A stretch of 64,000 bases of DNA from JAAYCI01 sp964370165 (GTDB lineage: Bacteria; Bacillota; Clostridia; Oscillospirales; Ruminococcaceae). The DNA lies in the NCBI GenBank assembly GCA_964370165.1, contig CAYJIG010000003.1, positions 8,818-72,817 on the forward strand, given 5' to 3'. Made by a program: the position numbers and the translations under genes. This document shows, in pieces, positions 24,894-35,300 of the stretch (position 1 is the first letter of the stretch; the number at the start of each line of letters is the position of its first letter). The notes beneath the pieces were generated by a model, which saw only the letters and a list, made by a program, of their open reading frames with translations, did no database searches and was not told where the DNA came from.

Positions 24894-25568
24894 ATGATTT
24901 ATTTGGTGGAAGACGATAATAATATACGTGAGCTGGTTGCGTATACGCTGAAAAATGCCGGATTTGATGCGCAGGGTTTCGCCGAGCCTGTCTCTTTTTG
25001 GCAAGCGTTGGAAGAAAATGTGCCTCAGCTTATTTTGCTTGATATTATGCTTCCTGTTGAAGATGGGCTTAGCATTTTAAGAAAGCTTCGCAAAAACCCT
25101 AAAACGCATCGTATACCTGTTTTGATGCTAACCGCGATGGGTAGCGAATATGACAAGGTTATGGGTCTAGACAGCGGCGCAGATGATTATTTGGCCAAGC
25201 CTTTTGGCATGATGGAACTGCTTGCCAGGGTGCGTGCTTTACTAAGGCGGACTGATACCAAGGACGACGACTTTGAGTTTACCATTGGTAGCTTACAACT
25301 TAGCCGTCTGCGTCATGAAGTGTATGTGAATGGTGAAGCTGTTTCACTGACTCTGAAAGAGTTTGAGCTTTTGTGTTGCCTTTTGGAAAATAGAGGTAAT
25401 GTGATGAATCGTGACCAGTTACTTGATCTTATTTGGGGATACGGATTTGACGGCGAAAGCCGAACGGTGGATGTGCATATACGTACTTTGCGCCAAAAGC
25501 TGGGTGAAGGCGGTAACTATATTGAAACCATCCGTGGTATTGGATATAAAATAGGGATGAAACCGTGA
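24894..25568 (+). CDS. Phosphate response regulator (PhoB/PhoP-like)
   Basis: 224 residues: receiver with phospho-acceptor Asp50 (ILLDIMLP), conserved Lys in AKPFG, then a winged-helix domain ending ETIRGIGYKIG. An AAGGAGG site precedes the ATG. Its position between phoU and a PAS-containing kinase marks it as the phosphate regulator. It should bind the TTAACA half-sites upstream of pstS. The gene overlaps the kinase by 4 bp. Confidence 0.92.
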   Translation: MIYLVEDDNNIRELVAYTLKNAGFDAQGFAEPVSFWQALEENVPQLILLDIMLPVEDGLSILRKLRKNPKTHRIPVLMLTAMGSEYDKVMGLDSGADDYLAKPFGMMELLARVRALLRRTDTKDDDFEFTIGSLQLSRLRHEVYVNGEAVSLTLKEFELLCCLLENRGNVMNRDQLLDLIWGYGFDGESRTVDVHIRTLRQKLGEGGNYIETIRGIGYKIGMKP

Positions 25569-27226
25569 CAAAACGCATTTTTTATTCTACATTCATAGTG
25601 GTCACTTGTGTGATATTACTGGCTACCACCCTTTTTTTGGGTGTGTGGCATTCTTTTAATATATCAACACTTGAAGACGAGCTTCGCCTTGAAGCAGATG
25701 TTATATCCTCACGTGTAGACGAAGAAGGCCTAGACTATTTAAACGATCCTGATGTCCCGGTGCAAAGTCGTATTATTTGTATTTCCGGTGACGGCGAGGC
25801 AATATTTGATACCCACGCCGAGCAAGGTGGTGATACCGAAAATTATCTTCATCATACCGCAGTGCAGCAAGCTGTTTCTTTTGGTCGTGGATTTAATGTA
25901 CAGCAGAATTTGTCTTCGGCCACCGTTTATTATGCTATATCTTTAGCCGACACAAATATCCTTTTGTTTTCCATGGTGACCGAAAGCATCCCATCCCTTT
26001 TATTAGGTCTTTTTCCTTTTATTTTTATCACCTTTCTTTTTGGGATTGCGTTTTCTTCTTTGTTGGCACGACATACCGCAAACCACATCACCAATTCGCT
26101 GAATCAAATTGATTTTGCAGAGCCTAAAACTCTTGTCAAATATGAGGAGCTGGATCCTCTATCTCAACATATCTCAAGCCAAAAAAAGCATTTGCAAAAT
26201 CGTCTGGCCGAACTAAACCGTAGGCAACAAGAGTTTGATACCATCATTTCAAACATACAAGAAGGCCTCTTGGTGTTGGACGCTCAAGCTAACATAATCT
26301 CGTATAACCAAGGCGCTTTGCATCTTATGGATGTGTCACATTTTAAACTGCACCAAAATGTACTTGAAGTTAACCGAAGCGCACCTTTCCGAAACTGTCT
26401 TGAGTCAGCCTCACAAGGTAAACATTGCGAAGAAAACGTGCAACTTGGTGATAAAATATGTCAATTGTTTGCAAATCCTGTCTTTCAGTCTGAGGAAATA
26501 GTTGGTATCGTGCTGATACTTTTTGATGTGACTGAACGAGAAAAGCGTGAAGTATTGCGCAGGGAATTTAGCGCAAACGTGTCTCATGAGCTTAAAACAC
26601 CGCTTACGTCTATATCCGGGTTTGCAGAAATCATCAAAAACGGAATGGTGCATGAAGATGATATCCAAAATTTTGCCGGGAATATCTACGATGAAGCACA
26701 GCGGCTGATGCTATTAGTGCAAGATATCATAAAGCTATCGGAGATGGACGAAAATCAAACATCCTCGCAGATGGAAGAAGTGGATATCTCCCTTATCATC
26801 GATAAAGTGATAACAAGGCTTGAGCCGGTGGCTGCAAAACGTAATGTTACATTGTGTAAAGACGTTGTTTCCATCACAATACCGGCCATTTCGCAGATTC
26901 TAAACGAAATTGTATATAACCTTTGCGATAATGCTATTCGCTATAACGTGGACGGTGGTAGTGTTACCATATCTGTCCATGAAAGCACTGATGGTGTGGT
27001 GCTATCAGTGACCGACACCGGAGTGGGGATCGCTCCCGGTAACCGCGAGCGTATTTTTGAGCGGTTTTATCGTGTGGACGAAAGTCGCGACAAAAACACG
27101 GCAGGCTCCGGGCTGGGACTTTCCATTGTAAAGCACGGCGCTCAACTTCACAACGCTACCATTAGCATCGACAGCACTTTAAATAAAGGCACGTGTATAT
27201 CTCTTAACTTTCCACGTGAAATATAA
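25565..27226 (+). CDS. Phosphate sensor histidine kinase (PhoR-like)
   Basis: 553 residues. Membrane segments at about 8-28 and 143-166 enclose a ~110-residue outer domain. A PAS domain spans about 224-325 (FDTIISNIQEGLLVLDAQANIISYNQGA), His341 lies in SANVSHELKTPLTS, and the HATPase has NLCDNAIRYN, DTGVGIAP and GSGLGLSIVKHG. HAMP is reduced or absent between the second membrane segment and PAS. It acts on the regulator encoded just upstream. A strong terminator follows. Confidence 0.92.
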   Translation: MTKRIFYSTFIVVTCVILLATTLFLGVWHSFNISTLEDELRLEADVISSRVDEEGLDYLNDPDVPVQSRIICISGDGEAIFDTHAEQGGDTENYLHHTAVQQAVSFGRGFNVQQNLSSATVYYAISLADTNILLFSMVTESIPSLLLGLFPFIFITFLFGIAFSSLLARHTANHITNSLNQIDFAEPKTLVKYEELDPLSQHISSQKKHLQNRLAELNRRQQEFDTIISNIQEGLLVLDAQANIISYNQGALHLMDVSHFKLHQNVLEVNRSAPFRNCLESASQGKHCEENVQLGDKICQLFANPVFQSEEIVGIVLILFDVTEREKREVLRREFSANVSHELKTPLTSISGFAEIIKNGMVHEDDIQNFAGNIYDEAQRLMLLVQDIIKLSEMDENQTSSQMEEVDISLIIDKVITRLEPVAAKRNVTLCKDVVSITIPAISQILNEIVYNLCDNAIRYNVDGGSVTISVHESTDGVVLSVTDTGVGIAPGNRERIFERFYRVDESRDKNTAGSGLGLSIVKHGAQLHNATISIDSTLNKGTCISLNFPREI

Positions 27227-27232
27227 CTAAAT

Positions 27233-27265
27233 AAAAACAGCAGTGCATTATACACTGCTGTTTTT
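27233..27265. terminator. Bidirectional terminator between phoR and the 86-aa gene
   Basis: AAAAACAGCAGTG and its complement close on a CATTATA loop, with T or A runs on both sides. It serves the pst/pho operon on the plus strand and the small gene ending at 27294 on the minus strand. Confidence 0.88.
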
Positions 27266-27293
27266 ATTTTATGTCATACCGATTTTCTGCATA

Positions 27294-27554
27294 TTAACGT
27301 AATAATCCCATGAGTTCTTCATTCACTTGATATATACGCTTTTGTACCATGCTCACGTCGGTTTGGGAAGGATAAATACCACTCGATACGTTCTTGCTAA
27401 ACCCATCTTGATTTTTTTGTGTATTACTTTTTACGCTTGCATTTTGTAATACTTCTTGGAAAAGGTTTTGATCTTTTGAATCTTTTTCTTTTGAACGTGT
27501 TGTCTCACTTTTTCTTTTTGTTGCATTTGTAATGGGTGCAATGTAAATATTCAT
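27294..27554 (-). CDS. Small protein of unknown function (86 aa)
   Basis: An 86-residue hydrophilic protein, with Lys/Ser/Asn/Gln-rich middle and no signal peptide or membrane segment. Starts MNIYIAPITNATKRK and ends QVNEELMGLLR, which looks like an amphipathic helix. AAGGGAG lies well placed before the ATG and a terminator follows directly, so it looks like a real single-gene unit. I do not recognise a family. A disordered peptide-like middle between short conserved-looking ends could be an anchor or adaptor. Confidence 0.55.
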   Translation of the reverse strand: MNIYIAPITNATKRKSETTRSKEKDSKDQNLFQEVLQNASVKSNTQKNQDGFSKNVSSGIYPSQTDVSMVQKRIYQVNEELMGLLR

Positions 27555-27683
27555 GATGTAGCACTCCCTTGCTATTAAACTATCATGATGAGTTTTATTG
27601 CACTATTTTCCTTCCCTGTATCTATTATATCGGCCGAATTTTCGAAAAATTAACCCTGTTACGCATACAATAGTTTTAAGCAT

Positions 27684-27717
27684 AAAAAAAGCCGATACCT
27701 TCTGGTATCGGACTTTT
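27684..27717 (-). terminator. Terminator of argG
   Basis: Perfect CCGATACC / GGTATCGG stem with a TTCT loop (27692-27711), followed on the minus strand by a T run from 27690 to 27684. Confidence 0.9.
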
Positions 27718-27735
27718 CTATGAAATAAATAATGC

Positions 27736-28965
27736 TTATTTTTGGTTTTTTCGTTTTGCGTCCAGTTCTGCTTTCACCTTAATGGGTAGGCCAAACAAGT
27801 TGATAAAACCTTCTGCGTCAGCATGGTTATATCGATCGCCTGTGGCAAAGCTGGCCACGTCATCGTCATACAGGCTGTATGGGCTGGTAACGCCTGCGTT
27901 TATGATATTGCCTTTATAAAGTTTCAGTTTTACTGTGCCGCTTACTCGCTCTTGAGTAGTGTCTACAAAAGCATCAATCGCTTCACGAAGCGGTGTGTAC
28001 CACTGGCCGTTGTATACCAAATCTGCCATTTTTTGTGCCACAGATTGCTTGAAGTGTGAAGTATCTTTATCCAGGCAAATACGCTCCAGCACTTCATGTG
28101 CATGGTATAAGATGCTACCGCCCGGTGTTTCGTATACGCCACGGCTTTTCATGCCTACCAGACGATTTTCTACGATGTCTAAAATACCGATACCGTTTTT
28201 ACCGCCTAAATCATTCAAAGCTTCAATAATCTCTACACCGTCCATTTTCTGACCATTCAACGAAACCGGCACACCTTGCTCAAAGTCTAAGCTGATATAT
28301 GTGGGCTCGTTCGGTGCGTTTTCAGGTGTTACGCCCAACTGCAACATTTTGTCGTACAACGGCTCGTTTGCTGGATCTTCAAGCTCTAAGCCCTCGTGTG
28401 ATAAATGCCATAGGTTTTTGTCCCGTGAATAGCTTGTGTCTTTAGACATTTTTAGCGGGATGTTTCTTTCCTCGGCGTAAGCAATGGCCTCTTCACGGCT
28501 TTGGATGTCCCATTCCCGCCAAGGTGCAATCACTGCTAAATGTGGTGCCAGCGCTTTCACTGTCAGCTCGAACCGCACCTGATCGTTGCCTTTGCCGGTA
28601 GCACCGTGACAAATGGCATCTGCGCCTTCTTTTTCGGCAATTTCTACAAGCGCCTTGGCAATTGGTGGCCGGGCAAAGCTGGTGCCTAGCAAATATCCTT
28701 CATATTTTGCACCGGCCTTTAATGTGGGCCATATGAAGTCTTCCACCAGTTCTTTTTTGATATCCATTATATACAGCTTGGACGCGCCAGTGTTGATGGC
28801 TTTTTCTTCCAGTCCCTCAAGCTCGCTTTTTTGGCCTACGTCGGCCGCCATGGCGATAACTTCGCAACCGTCATAGTTTTCTTTCAGCCACGGTATAATA
28901 ATAGATGTATCCAGCCCACCTGAATAGGCCAGTACCACTTTTTTGATTTGTTTTTTCGCTGCCAT
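27736..28965 (-). CDS. argG: Argininosuccinate synthase
   Basis: 409 residues, full length. The N-terminal P-loop-like AYSGGLDTSIIIPWL (about 13-27) binds ATP, and GATGKGNDQVRFEL (about 120-133) and STDTSYSRDKNLWHLSHEG-like (KMSKDTSYSRDKNLWHLSHE) are the citrulline/aspartate-site blocks. It joins citrulline and aspartate for arginine synthesis. argH is not adjacent, so the gene stands alone with its own promoter and terminator. Confidence 0.97.
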   Translation of the reverse strand: MAAKKQIKKVVLAYSGGLDTSIIIPWLKENYDGCEVIAMAADVGQKSELEGLEEKAINTGASKLYIMDIKKELVEDFIWPTLKAGAKYEGYLLGTSFARPPIAKALVEIAEKEGADAICHGATGKGNDQVRFELTVKALAPHLAVIAPWREWDIQSREEAIAYAEERNIPLKMSKDTSYSRDKNLWHLSHEGLELEDPANEPLYDKMLQLGVTPENAPNEPTYISLDFEQGVPVSLNGQKMDGVEIIEALNDLGGKNGIGILDIVENRLVGMKSRGVYETPGGSILYHAHEVLERICLDKDTSHFKQSVAQKMADLVYNGQWYTPLREAIDAFVDTTQERVSGTVKLKLYKGNIINAGVTSPYSLYDDDVASFATGDRYNHADAEGFINLFGLPIKVKAELDAKRKNQK

Positions 28966-29018
28966 AATATCCTCCTAAGCAACCATAGGTTCATTGTATA
29001 TTTTTGCGTCTTGGTATT

Positions 29019-29046
29019 ATTATACATGATTTTTGTATAAAATCAA
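29019..29046 (-). promoter_or_regulatory. Candidate argG promoter
   Basis: Minus-strand TTGATT (29046-29041), 16-bp spacer and TATAAT (29024-29019), about 53 bp before the argG start. The rest of the 28966-29232 gap is A/T-rich, and I see no clear ARG box or hairpin in it. Confidence 0.5.
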
Positions 29047-29232
29047 GCTTTTTGTGAATATTTATTCTTATTTTTAAGAAATATTTACTTTTGAAGAGTC
29101 GATCCCCTTCACATCCACTGTTAAAATATACACATTTTTGCATTTTAATTGCATTTTTTGGCGCATGTTATGTGAATATATTCATATTTTGTGCAAACAT
29201 TTCTTATGAGCAAAAAGTATAAACAATGAAAT

Positions 29233-29874
29233 TTACAGCTCCATCCATGCAGGATCTTTTGGATTTTTTTGGAAGGCTTGCAGTTTTTTAACATCTTCTT
29301 CTTTTATATATTGTTCTTCAAGGGCGGCTTCTATCAACGCACTGTAGCAGGAAAGCGAGGTGTTTTGAATGTTTGCCGCGGCCAGCCTGTCCAGCCCAAC
29401 TTGCATTTCATACGTGAAGATAGAGACGATGCCCTGCACTGTGCAGCCACATTCACGTAAGATGTCTACCACGTCAATAACACTGCCTGCTGTGGATATG
29501 AGGTCTTCTACCACCACCACTTTTTGGCCAGACTCTACCTTTCCTTCAACTTGGTTTCCACGGCCGTGGTCTTTGGCAGATGCACGCACATAACACATGG
29601 GCAGGCCTAGAATATCTGCCACCAAAGCGGCGTGTGCAATGCCTGCGGTGGCTGTGCCCACCACCACGTCACAGTCCGCATATTTTGTGCGGATGATATC
29701 GGCAAGGCCTTCCTCTACATGGCCTCTCACGGTAGGATAAGACAAAGTGAGCCTGTTGTCGCAGTAAATAGGACTTTTTATTCCTGACGCCCACGTAAAC
29801 GGATCATTTGGCCGCAGGAAAACGGCATTGATGCTCAATAAATCTTTTGCAATTGTTTTAGCTATATCGCTCAT
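29233..29874 (-). CDS. pyrE: Orotate phosphoribosyltransferase
   Basis: 213 residues. The PRPP-binding loop is VVVVEDLISTAGSVIDVVDIL near 117-137, and the N-terminal FTWASGIKSPIYCDNRL block binds orotate. It converts orotate to OMP, the penultimate step of UMP synthesis. It is the last gene of the pyr operon, 49 bp after pyrF. No clear terminator follows within 200 bp. Confidence 0.95.
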   Translation of the reverse strand: MSDIAKTIAKDLLSINAVFLRPNDPFTWASGIKSPIYCDNRLTLSYPTVRGHVEEGLADIIRTKYADCDVVVGTATAGIAHAALVADILGLPMCYVRASAKDHGRGNQVEGKVESGQKVVVVEDLISTAGSVIDVVDILRECGCTVQGIVSIFTYEMQVGLDRLAAANIQNTSLSCYSALIEAALEEQYIKEEDVKKLQAFQKNPKDPAWMEL

Positions 29875-29923
29875 AACACACCTCTATACTATTATTTATA
29901 TCTTTTACAAAATAATGCTATCT

Positions 29924-30631
29924 TCAGCCACCCACAAAGTCGGCTAAAATGTTACGATAAGCCAGCACAGGGTCTGCGGCGGCTGTGATGGGACGACCTA
30001 CCACAATATAATCACTACCCAGTTTTGCGGCGTCGGCCGGCGTGGTGATACGTTTTTGGTCGTCTACGCTACTGCTTAGCGGGCGAATTCCCGGTGTTAC
30101 GCATACAAATTCCGGACCACACTGCTCTTTTACCACCGTTACTTCCAACGGACTACACACCACGCCGTCTAACCCGGATGCCTGTGCATTTGCGGCGTAA
30201 GATGCCACCACCTCGTCTACTTTGCCTTGGATAAGCAGTTCTTTGTGCATCATCTCTTCGTTTGTGCTGGTAAGCTGGGTTACAGCAATCAGCCGTGCAC
30301 GTGCATTTCCTTTTGCGCCGTCTTCAAGGCCTTCCAGCGCCGCTTTCATCATTACGCTTCCGCCTGCGGCATGTAGGTTTGTCATGTCGACACCCAGCAA
30401 CGCGAGGTTTTTCATAGCTTTATGTACCGTGGTTGGAATGTCGTGTAGTTTCAGGTCAAGAAAAATAGGATGACCCCTGTCTTTCATCTCACGTACCATG
30501 TTTGGGCCCTCGCCGTAAAACAGCTCCATGCCAATTTTTAAAAACGGTTTTTCATCTGTGAAACGGTCAAGAAATGCTGTCATTTCAGCATTATTTGCAA
30601 AGTCGCATGCTACAATTACATCTTTTCTCAT
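29924..30631 (-). CDS. pyrF: Orotidine 5'-phosphate decarboxylase
   Basis: 235 residues of the short (group I) type. The catalytic LDLKLHDIPTTV near 58-69 holds the Lys-Asp-x-x-Asp charge network, with a further Lys at KIGMELFY. GIRPLSSSVDDQKR near 180-193 and VVGRPITAA near 212 contact the phosphate. It overlaps pyrD by 4 bp. It decarboxylates OMP to UMP. Confidence 0.95.
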   Translation of the reverse strand: MRKDVIVACDFANNAEMTAFLDRFTDEKPFLKIGMELFYGEGPNMVREMKDRGHPIFLDLKLHDIPTTVHKAMKNLALLGVDMTNLHAAGGSVMMKAALEGLEDGAKGNARARLIAVTQLTSTNEEMMHKELLIQGKVDEVVASYAANAQASGLDGVVCSPLEVTVVKEQCGPEFVCVTPGIRPLSSSVDDQKRITTPADAAKLGSDYIVVGRPITAAADPVLAYRNILADFVGG

Positions 30632-31563
30632 CTTTTGTGTGCCCTCCCTTTTATATCGGATAAATTTTCAATATTATATGCTGCCATAACCCTCGGCATC
30701 ATTTCAATAATAGTTTTGCATGCAGTGGGGTCTACCAGTGTTTGGCTACCTACCTGTACCGCAGTAGCGCCTGCTGAAATATACTCAAGCACATCGTCTA
30801 CATCGGCTATACCGCCCACGCCCACCACGGGAATATCCACCGCACCACAAACCTCGTACACCATGCGCAACGCCACCGGTTTTACCGCAGGGCCGCTAAA
30901 GCCACACATGCCTGTGGATACAATGGGTTTGCCTGTACGTGGGTCTATGCGCATGCCTAGCAGCGTATTTGCTACCACCAGCCCGTCTGCGCCCTCGGCC
31001 TGGCACGCCTTGGCAATGTCTGTAATGCTAGTAACGTTAGGGCTAAGCTTTATCAGCATAGGTTTTTTCACCCTACCTCTTAGGGCACGCACCACCTCGG
31101 CCGCACACGTAGCATCCGTGCCAAACGCCATGCCGCCATGCTTTACATTCGGGCAAGATATATTTATTTCCAGTATATCTATCCTGTCGTCAGCAGCAAA
31201 TTTTTCAGTTACTTTCACATATTCTTCTATAGAAAACCCACTAATGTTTGCAATAGCTACGCCATTATACTTTTCTCTTAGTTTCACAAGTTCGGTGTCT
31301 ATCACAGCTTGCACGCCGGGATTTTGCAGGCCTACAGCATTTAGCATACCCGATACACACTCGGCAATGCGTGGGGTAGGGTTGCCAAAACGTGGCTCCC
31401 ATGTAGTTCCTTTTAAACTGATGCCACCCAGCATGTTAATGTCAAACCAATCGGCCATCTCGTACCCATATCCAAACGTGCCACTGGCCGTTATCACCGG
31501 GTTTTTTAGGCGTATTCCGCACAAATCCATCTCTGTTCCGATAAGGTTTTTTTGCTCACTCAT
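30628..31563 (-). CDS. pyrD: Dihydroorotate dehydrogenase B, catalytic subunit
   Basis: 311 residues, class 1B. ITASGTFGYG near 24, the catalytic-cysteine block EINISCPNVKHGG near 131-143, and the FMN-phosphate motif VGVGGIADVDDVLEYISAGATAVQVGS near 245-271. It oxidises dihydroorotate to orotate and passes electrons via PyrK to NAD+. It overlaps pyrK and pyrF by 4 bp each, indicating translational coupling. Confidence 0.96.
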   Translation of the reverse strand: MSEQKNLIGTEMDLCGIRLKNPVITASGTFGYGYEMADWFDINMLGGISLKGTTWEPRFGNPTPRIAECVSGMLNAVGLQNPGVQAVIDTELVKLREKYNGVAIANISGFSIEEYVKVTEKFAADDRIDILEINISCPNVKHGGMAFGTDATCAAEVVRALRGRVKKPMLIKLSPNVTSITDIAKACQAEGADGLVVANTLLGMRIDPRTGKPIVSTGMCGFSGPAVKPVALRMVYEVCGAVDIPVVGVGGIADVDDVLEYISAGATAVQVGSQTLVDPTACKTIIEMMPRVMAAYNIENLSDIKGRAHKR

Positions 31564-32309
31564 GCAAACGTCACCTCCTCGCTACTGAAAACCGGGCCGT
31601 CAACACACACACGTTTTGCGCCCAGTTGTGTCTGACAGCTGCAACCCATGCATGCACCAAACCCACAGCCCATGCGCTCTTCAAAGCTTAACTGGCCGCT
31701 TATGCCTTTTTCTGTACATAGCTTGTGCACTGCTTTCAGCATAGGCTCGGGACCACAGGTGTAGTAATAATCAAAATCACAGCCGGCCAGCACCTCGGTG
31801 CAAAAACCTTTATGGCCACAGCTACCGTCTTCGGTGGATACCATCACCTTGCATCCCAGCTCAGTAAGCTCTTTTTCGAAAAACACATCATCTTTACCGG
31901 CAAAGCCCAAAACAACTGTCGGGACATTACCTTGTTTTATCAGCGCCTTGGCCAAACCATAAAGTGGGGGAGTGCCCACACCGCCGCCTATCAAAGCCAC
32001 TGTTTTTCCCTCGGCCTTGTCGGTGCAAAACCCGTTGCCCAGGCCGCACAAAACATCCAGCTCTGTGCCTTTGGCAAAGCGGCTTAACTTGGCAGTGCCT
32101 CTGCCCACCACCTTATATACAATATCAAGCCATCCGTCGCCCCAGTCAGCTACTGAAATCGGGCGGCGCAAATAAAGGCCCGGCAACTGTATATTTATAA
32201 ATTGTCCCGGATTCACCAAGCTTTCAGTAGGGCCCAAAAGTCGCATTTTTAAGACATCTTTTGCAATATTTGCATTTGATTCCACTATATATATAGCGTT
32301 TTCTGCCAA
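31560..32309 (-). CDS. pyrK: Dihydroorotate dehydrogenase B, electron-transfer subunit
   Basis: 249 residues. A ferredoxin-reductase-like FAD domain (LRRPISVADW), an NAD-binding domain (ALIGGGVGTPPLYGLAKAL), and a C-terminal [2Fe-2S] site with four cysteines in CGFGACMGCSCQ and the later VCVDGPVF. PyrK couples PyrD to NAD+. Its presence fits an obligate anaerobe using class 1B PyrD. Confidence 0.95.
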   Translation of the reverse strand: MAENAIYIVESNANIAKDVLKMRLLGPTESLVNPGQFINIQLPGLYLRRPISVADWGDGWLDIVYKVVGRGTAKLSRFAKGTELDVLCGLGNGFCTDKAEGKTVALIGGGVGTPPLYGLAKALIKQGNVPTVVLGFAGKDDVFFEKELTELGCKVMVSTEDGSCGHKGFCTEVLAGCDFDYYYTCGPEPMLKAVHKLCTEKGISGQLSFEERMGCGFGACMGCSCQTQLGAKRVCVDGPVFSSEEVTFA

Positions 32310-32356
32310 TATTTTCCCCTCACTTTCTTGTTGTTTATGATGATATTATATCTCGC

Positions 32357-35300
32357 TTAGTCTACGCCGTCTATGGTGTGTATACCCATCGTGATATCTT
32401 CCAGCACATCCAGTAAAACACTAACTGTGTCAAGGCTGGTGAAAATAGTAACGCTGTTTTCCACCGCACTGCGACGAATCATGAATCCGTCTTTACGGTT
32501 GTTTTCGCTACCCGGTGTTTGGGTGTTTATCACGTACGCCACATTTCTTGTGCGCAGGCTTTGAATAATATCATCGCTACCTTCGCTGATTTTTTGCAGT
32601 ATCCTTGTTTTGATACCTTTGTCGCGCAAGAACATCGCTGTGCCTTCAGTGGCTTCAATGTTAAATCCAAGATCGTAAAAACGTTGTAATAGCGGCAATG
32701 CACGCTGTTTATCTCCGTTGGCTATCGTTACCAGTACTGTGCCGTAGTTTGCCACTTTTTGGCCTGCGGCTTTCAAGGATTTGTACATGGCGCGGTTCAG
32801 TGTTTTGTCGTAACCTATGGCCTCGCCTGTGCTTTTCATTTCAGGCGACAAATATGTGTCTGCACCACGTAGCTTTTCAAAGCTGAACACAGGACTTTTT
32901 ACGTACCAGCTGGGCTTTTCCGGCGCAAGGCCGGTAGCAATTCCCTGGCTTTTCAGGCTTTCGCCCAATGCCACACGTGCTGCAATTCCGGCAAGGTCTA
33001 TTCCTGTGGCCTTTGACAAAAACGGTACGGTACGTGACGAGCGTGGATTTACCTCTATTACAAATACATCATCATTATCATCGGCAATAAACTGAATATT
33101 AAACGGGCCTTTTATGCCTATACCAATACCCAGTTTTACCGTGTATTCCACAATAGTATTTTTTACTTTTTCACTTACCGAGAAAGGTGGGTAAACGCTG
33201 ATAGAGTCACCGCTATGTACGCCGGTTCGTTCCACGTGTTCCATGATGCCGGGAATGTATACGTCTGTGCCGTCACACACGGCGTCTACTTCCAGTTCTT
33301 TACCCTCTACATATTTATCCACCAAAACCGGCGCATCTTCACTGGCAATTGCCGCCTCGGTGAGGTAGTGTCTCAGTCCTTTTTCGTCTGATACTATCTG
33401 CATGGCACGGCCGCCTAACACAAAGCTGGGTCGTACCAACACAGGATACCCGATATCAGACGCCACCGCCACACCGGCGTCCATGGTTGTTACAGCCTTG
33501 CCATTAGGTTGTGGAATATCCAGCTCACCCATCAGTTTTTCAAAGCTGTCACGGTTTTCGGCACGTTCGATAGCATCGTTGCCTGTACCGATGATGGGCA
33601 CATCCAGCGCATTTAGTTTTGCAGATAGGTTTATGGCTGTTTGGCCACCCAGCGTGACTATGACACCGTTTGGTTTTTCAAGGTCTATTATGCCCATAAC
33701 GTCTTCCACTGTAAGTGGCTCGAAATACAGCTTGTCGCTTATGGTATAGTCGGTGGATACCGTTTCAGGGTTTGAGTTTATTACAATGGCCTCGTATCCC
33801 GCTTTGCGTATGGCCCAAATAGCGTGTACGGTGGAGTAGTCAAACTCTACACCTTGGCCGATACGAATTGGGCCCGAGCCCAGTACTATGATTTTTTTGT
33901 TGTCTGTCACAATGCTTTCGTTTTCGTCTTCGTATGTAGAGTAAAAATATGGCACATAACTTTCAAATTCCGACGCGCAAGTATCTATCATTTTGTATAC
34001 CGGCACAATTTTTTCTTTTATTCTTAAATTGCGTACCGATAATTCGTCTGTGTCCCATAAACCGGCTATGGTAGCGTCGGCGAAACCACTGCGTTTTGCG
34101 ATATATAGTATATCCACATCGTTTGGATGATCGCGCAAAAGGTCTTCAAGGCGCACTATGCCGTGCAGTTTTCCGATAAAAAATGCATCAATGGCACTTT
34201 CGTCGGCAATACGCATTGGATCTACTCCACGGCGTAAAAGCTCGGCAACGGCATATACTCGCTCGTCGGTAGGATTTTGCACATATCCCCATAGTTTTGC
34301 GCTTGACATTTCGTCAAATTTTGGCATACGGATATGGGTGAGGCCAACTTCCAGCGAACGTACAGCTTTCAGCAAGCTTTCTTCAAATGTGCGACCTACC
34401 GCCATTACTTCGCCGGTAGCTTTCATTTGAGTGCTTAGTTCTTTTGATGCTTTTTCAAACTTATCAAACGGGAACCTTGCTATCTTTGTAACCACATAAT
34501 CTAGCGCAGGCTCGAAACTGGCAGGAGTGTTTGCCATCTTTATCTCATCAAGATGATATCCCACTGCAATAAGTGCACTTACCCTGGCGATAGGGTATCC
34601 ACTAGCTTTACTGGCAAGCGCCGAAGAACGAGACACCCTTGGATTTACCTCTATTACATAATAATCGAAAGAATATGGGTCCAACGCAAACTGCACGTTG
34701 CATCCGCCTTGAATCCCAAGCGCACGTATCAAGGCAAGCGATGCATCACGAAGCATCTGGTATTCTCTGTTTGTAAGTGTTTGTGACGGACACACCACAA
34801 TAGAATCGCCCGTGTGTATGCCCACAGGATCAAAATTTTCCATGTTACAAACAGTGATTGCTGTGTCGTTTGCGTCGCGCATTACTTCGTATTCTATCTC
34901 TTTATAGCCCTTGATGGATTTTTCTACCAGCACCTGCGATACCGGAGAGTAGCGAAGTGCACTTTCGGCTACTTCCATCATCTCTTCGTCGTTTTCGGCA
35001 AAACCACCGCCTGTGCCGCCTAAGGTAAACGCCGGACGCAACACCACCGGATATCCTATGGTGTGTGCATGCTTAATAGCCTCTTCAATAGAATGTGCTA
35101 TAAAACTGGGTAGGGCAGGCTGGCCTATACGCTGGCACAACGCTTTAAACAGTTCCCTGTCTTCCGCTTGGCTTATCGAGTCAAACCCTGTGCCTAATAT
35201 CTCACAGTTACATTCTTTCAGCACACCTTTTTCCGCCAGCTGCATCGCCATGTTTAGGCCGGTTTGTCCGCCTAATGTAGGCAATATCGCATGTGGGCGC

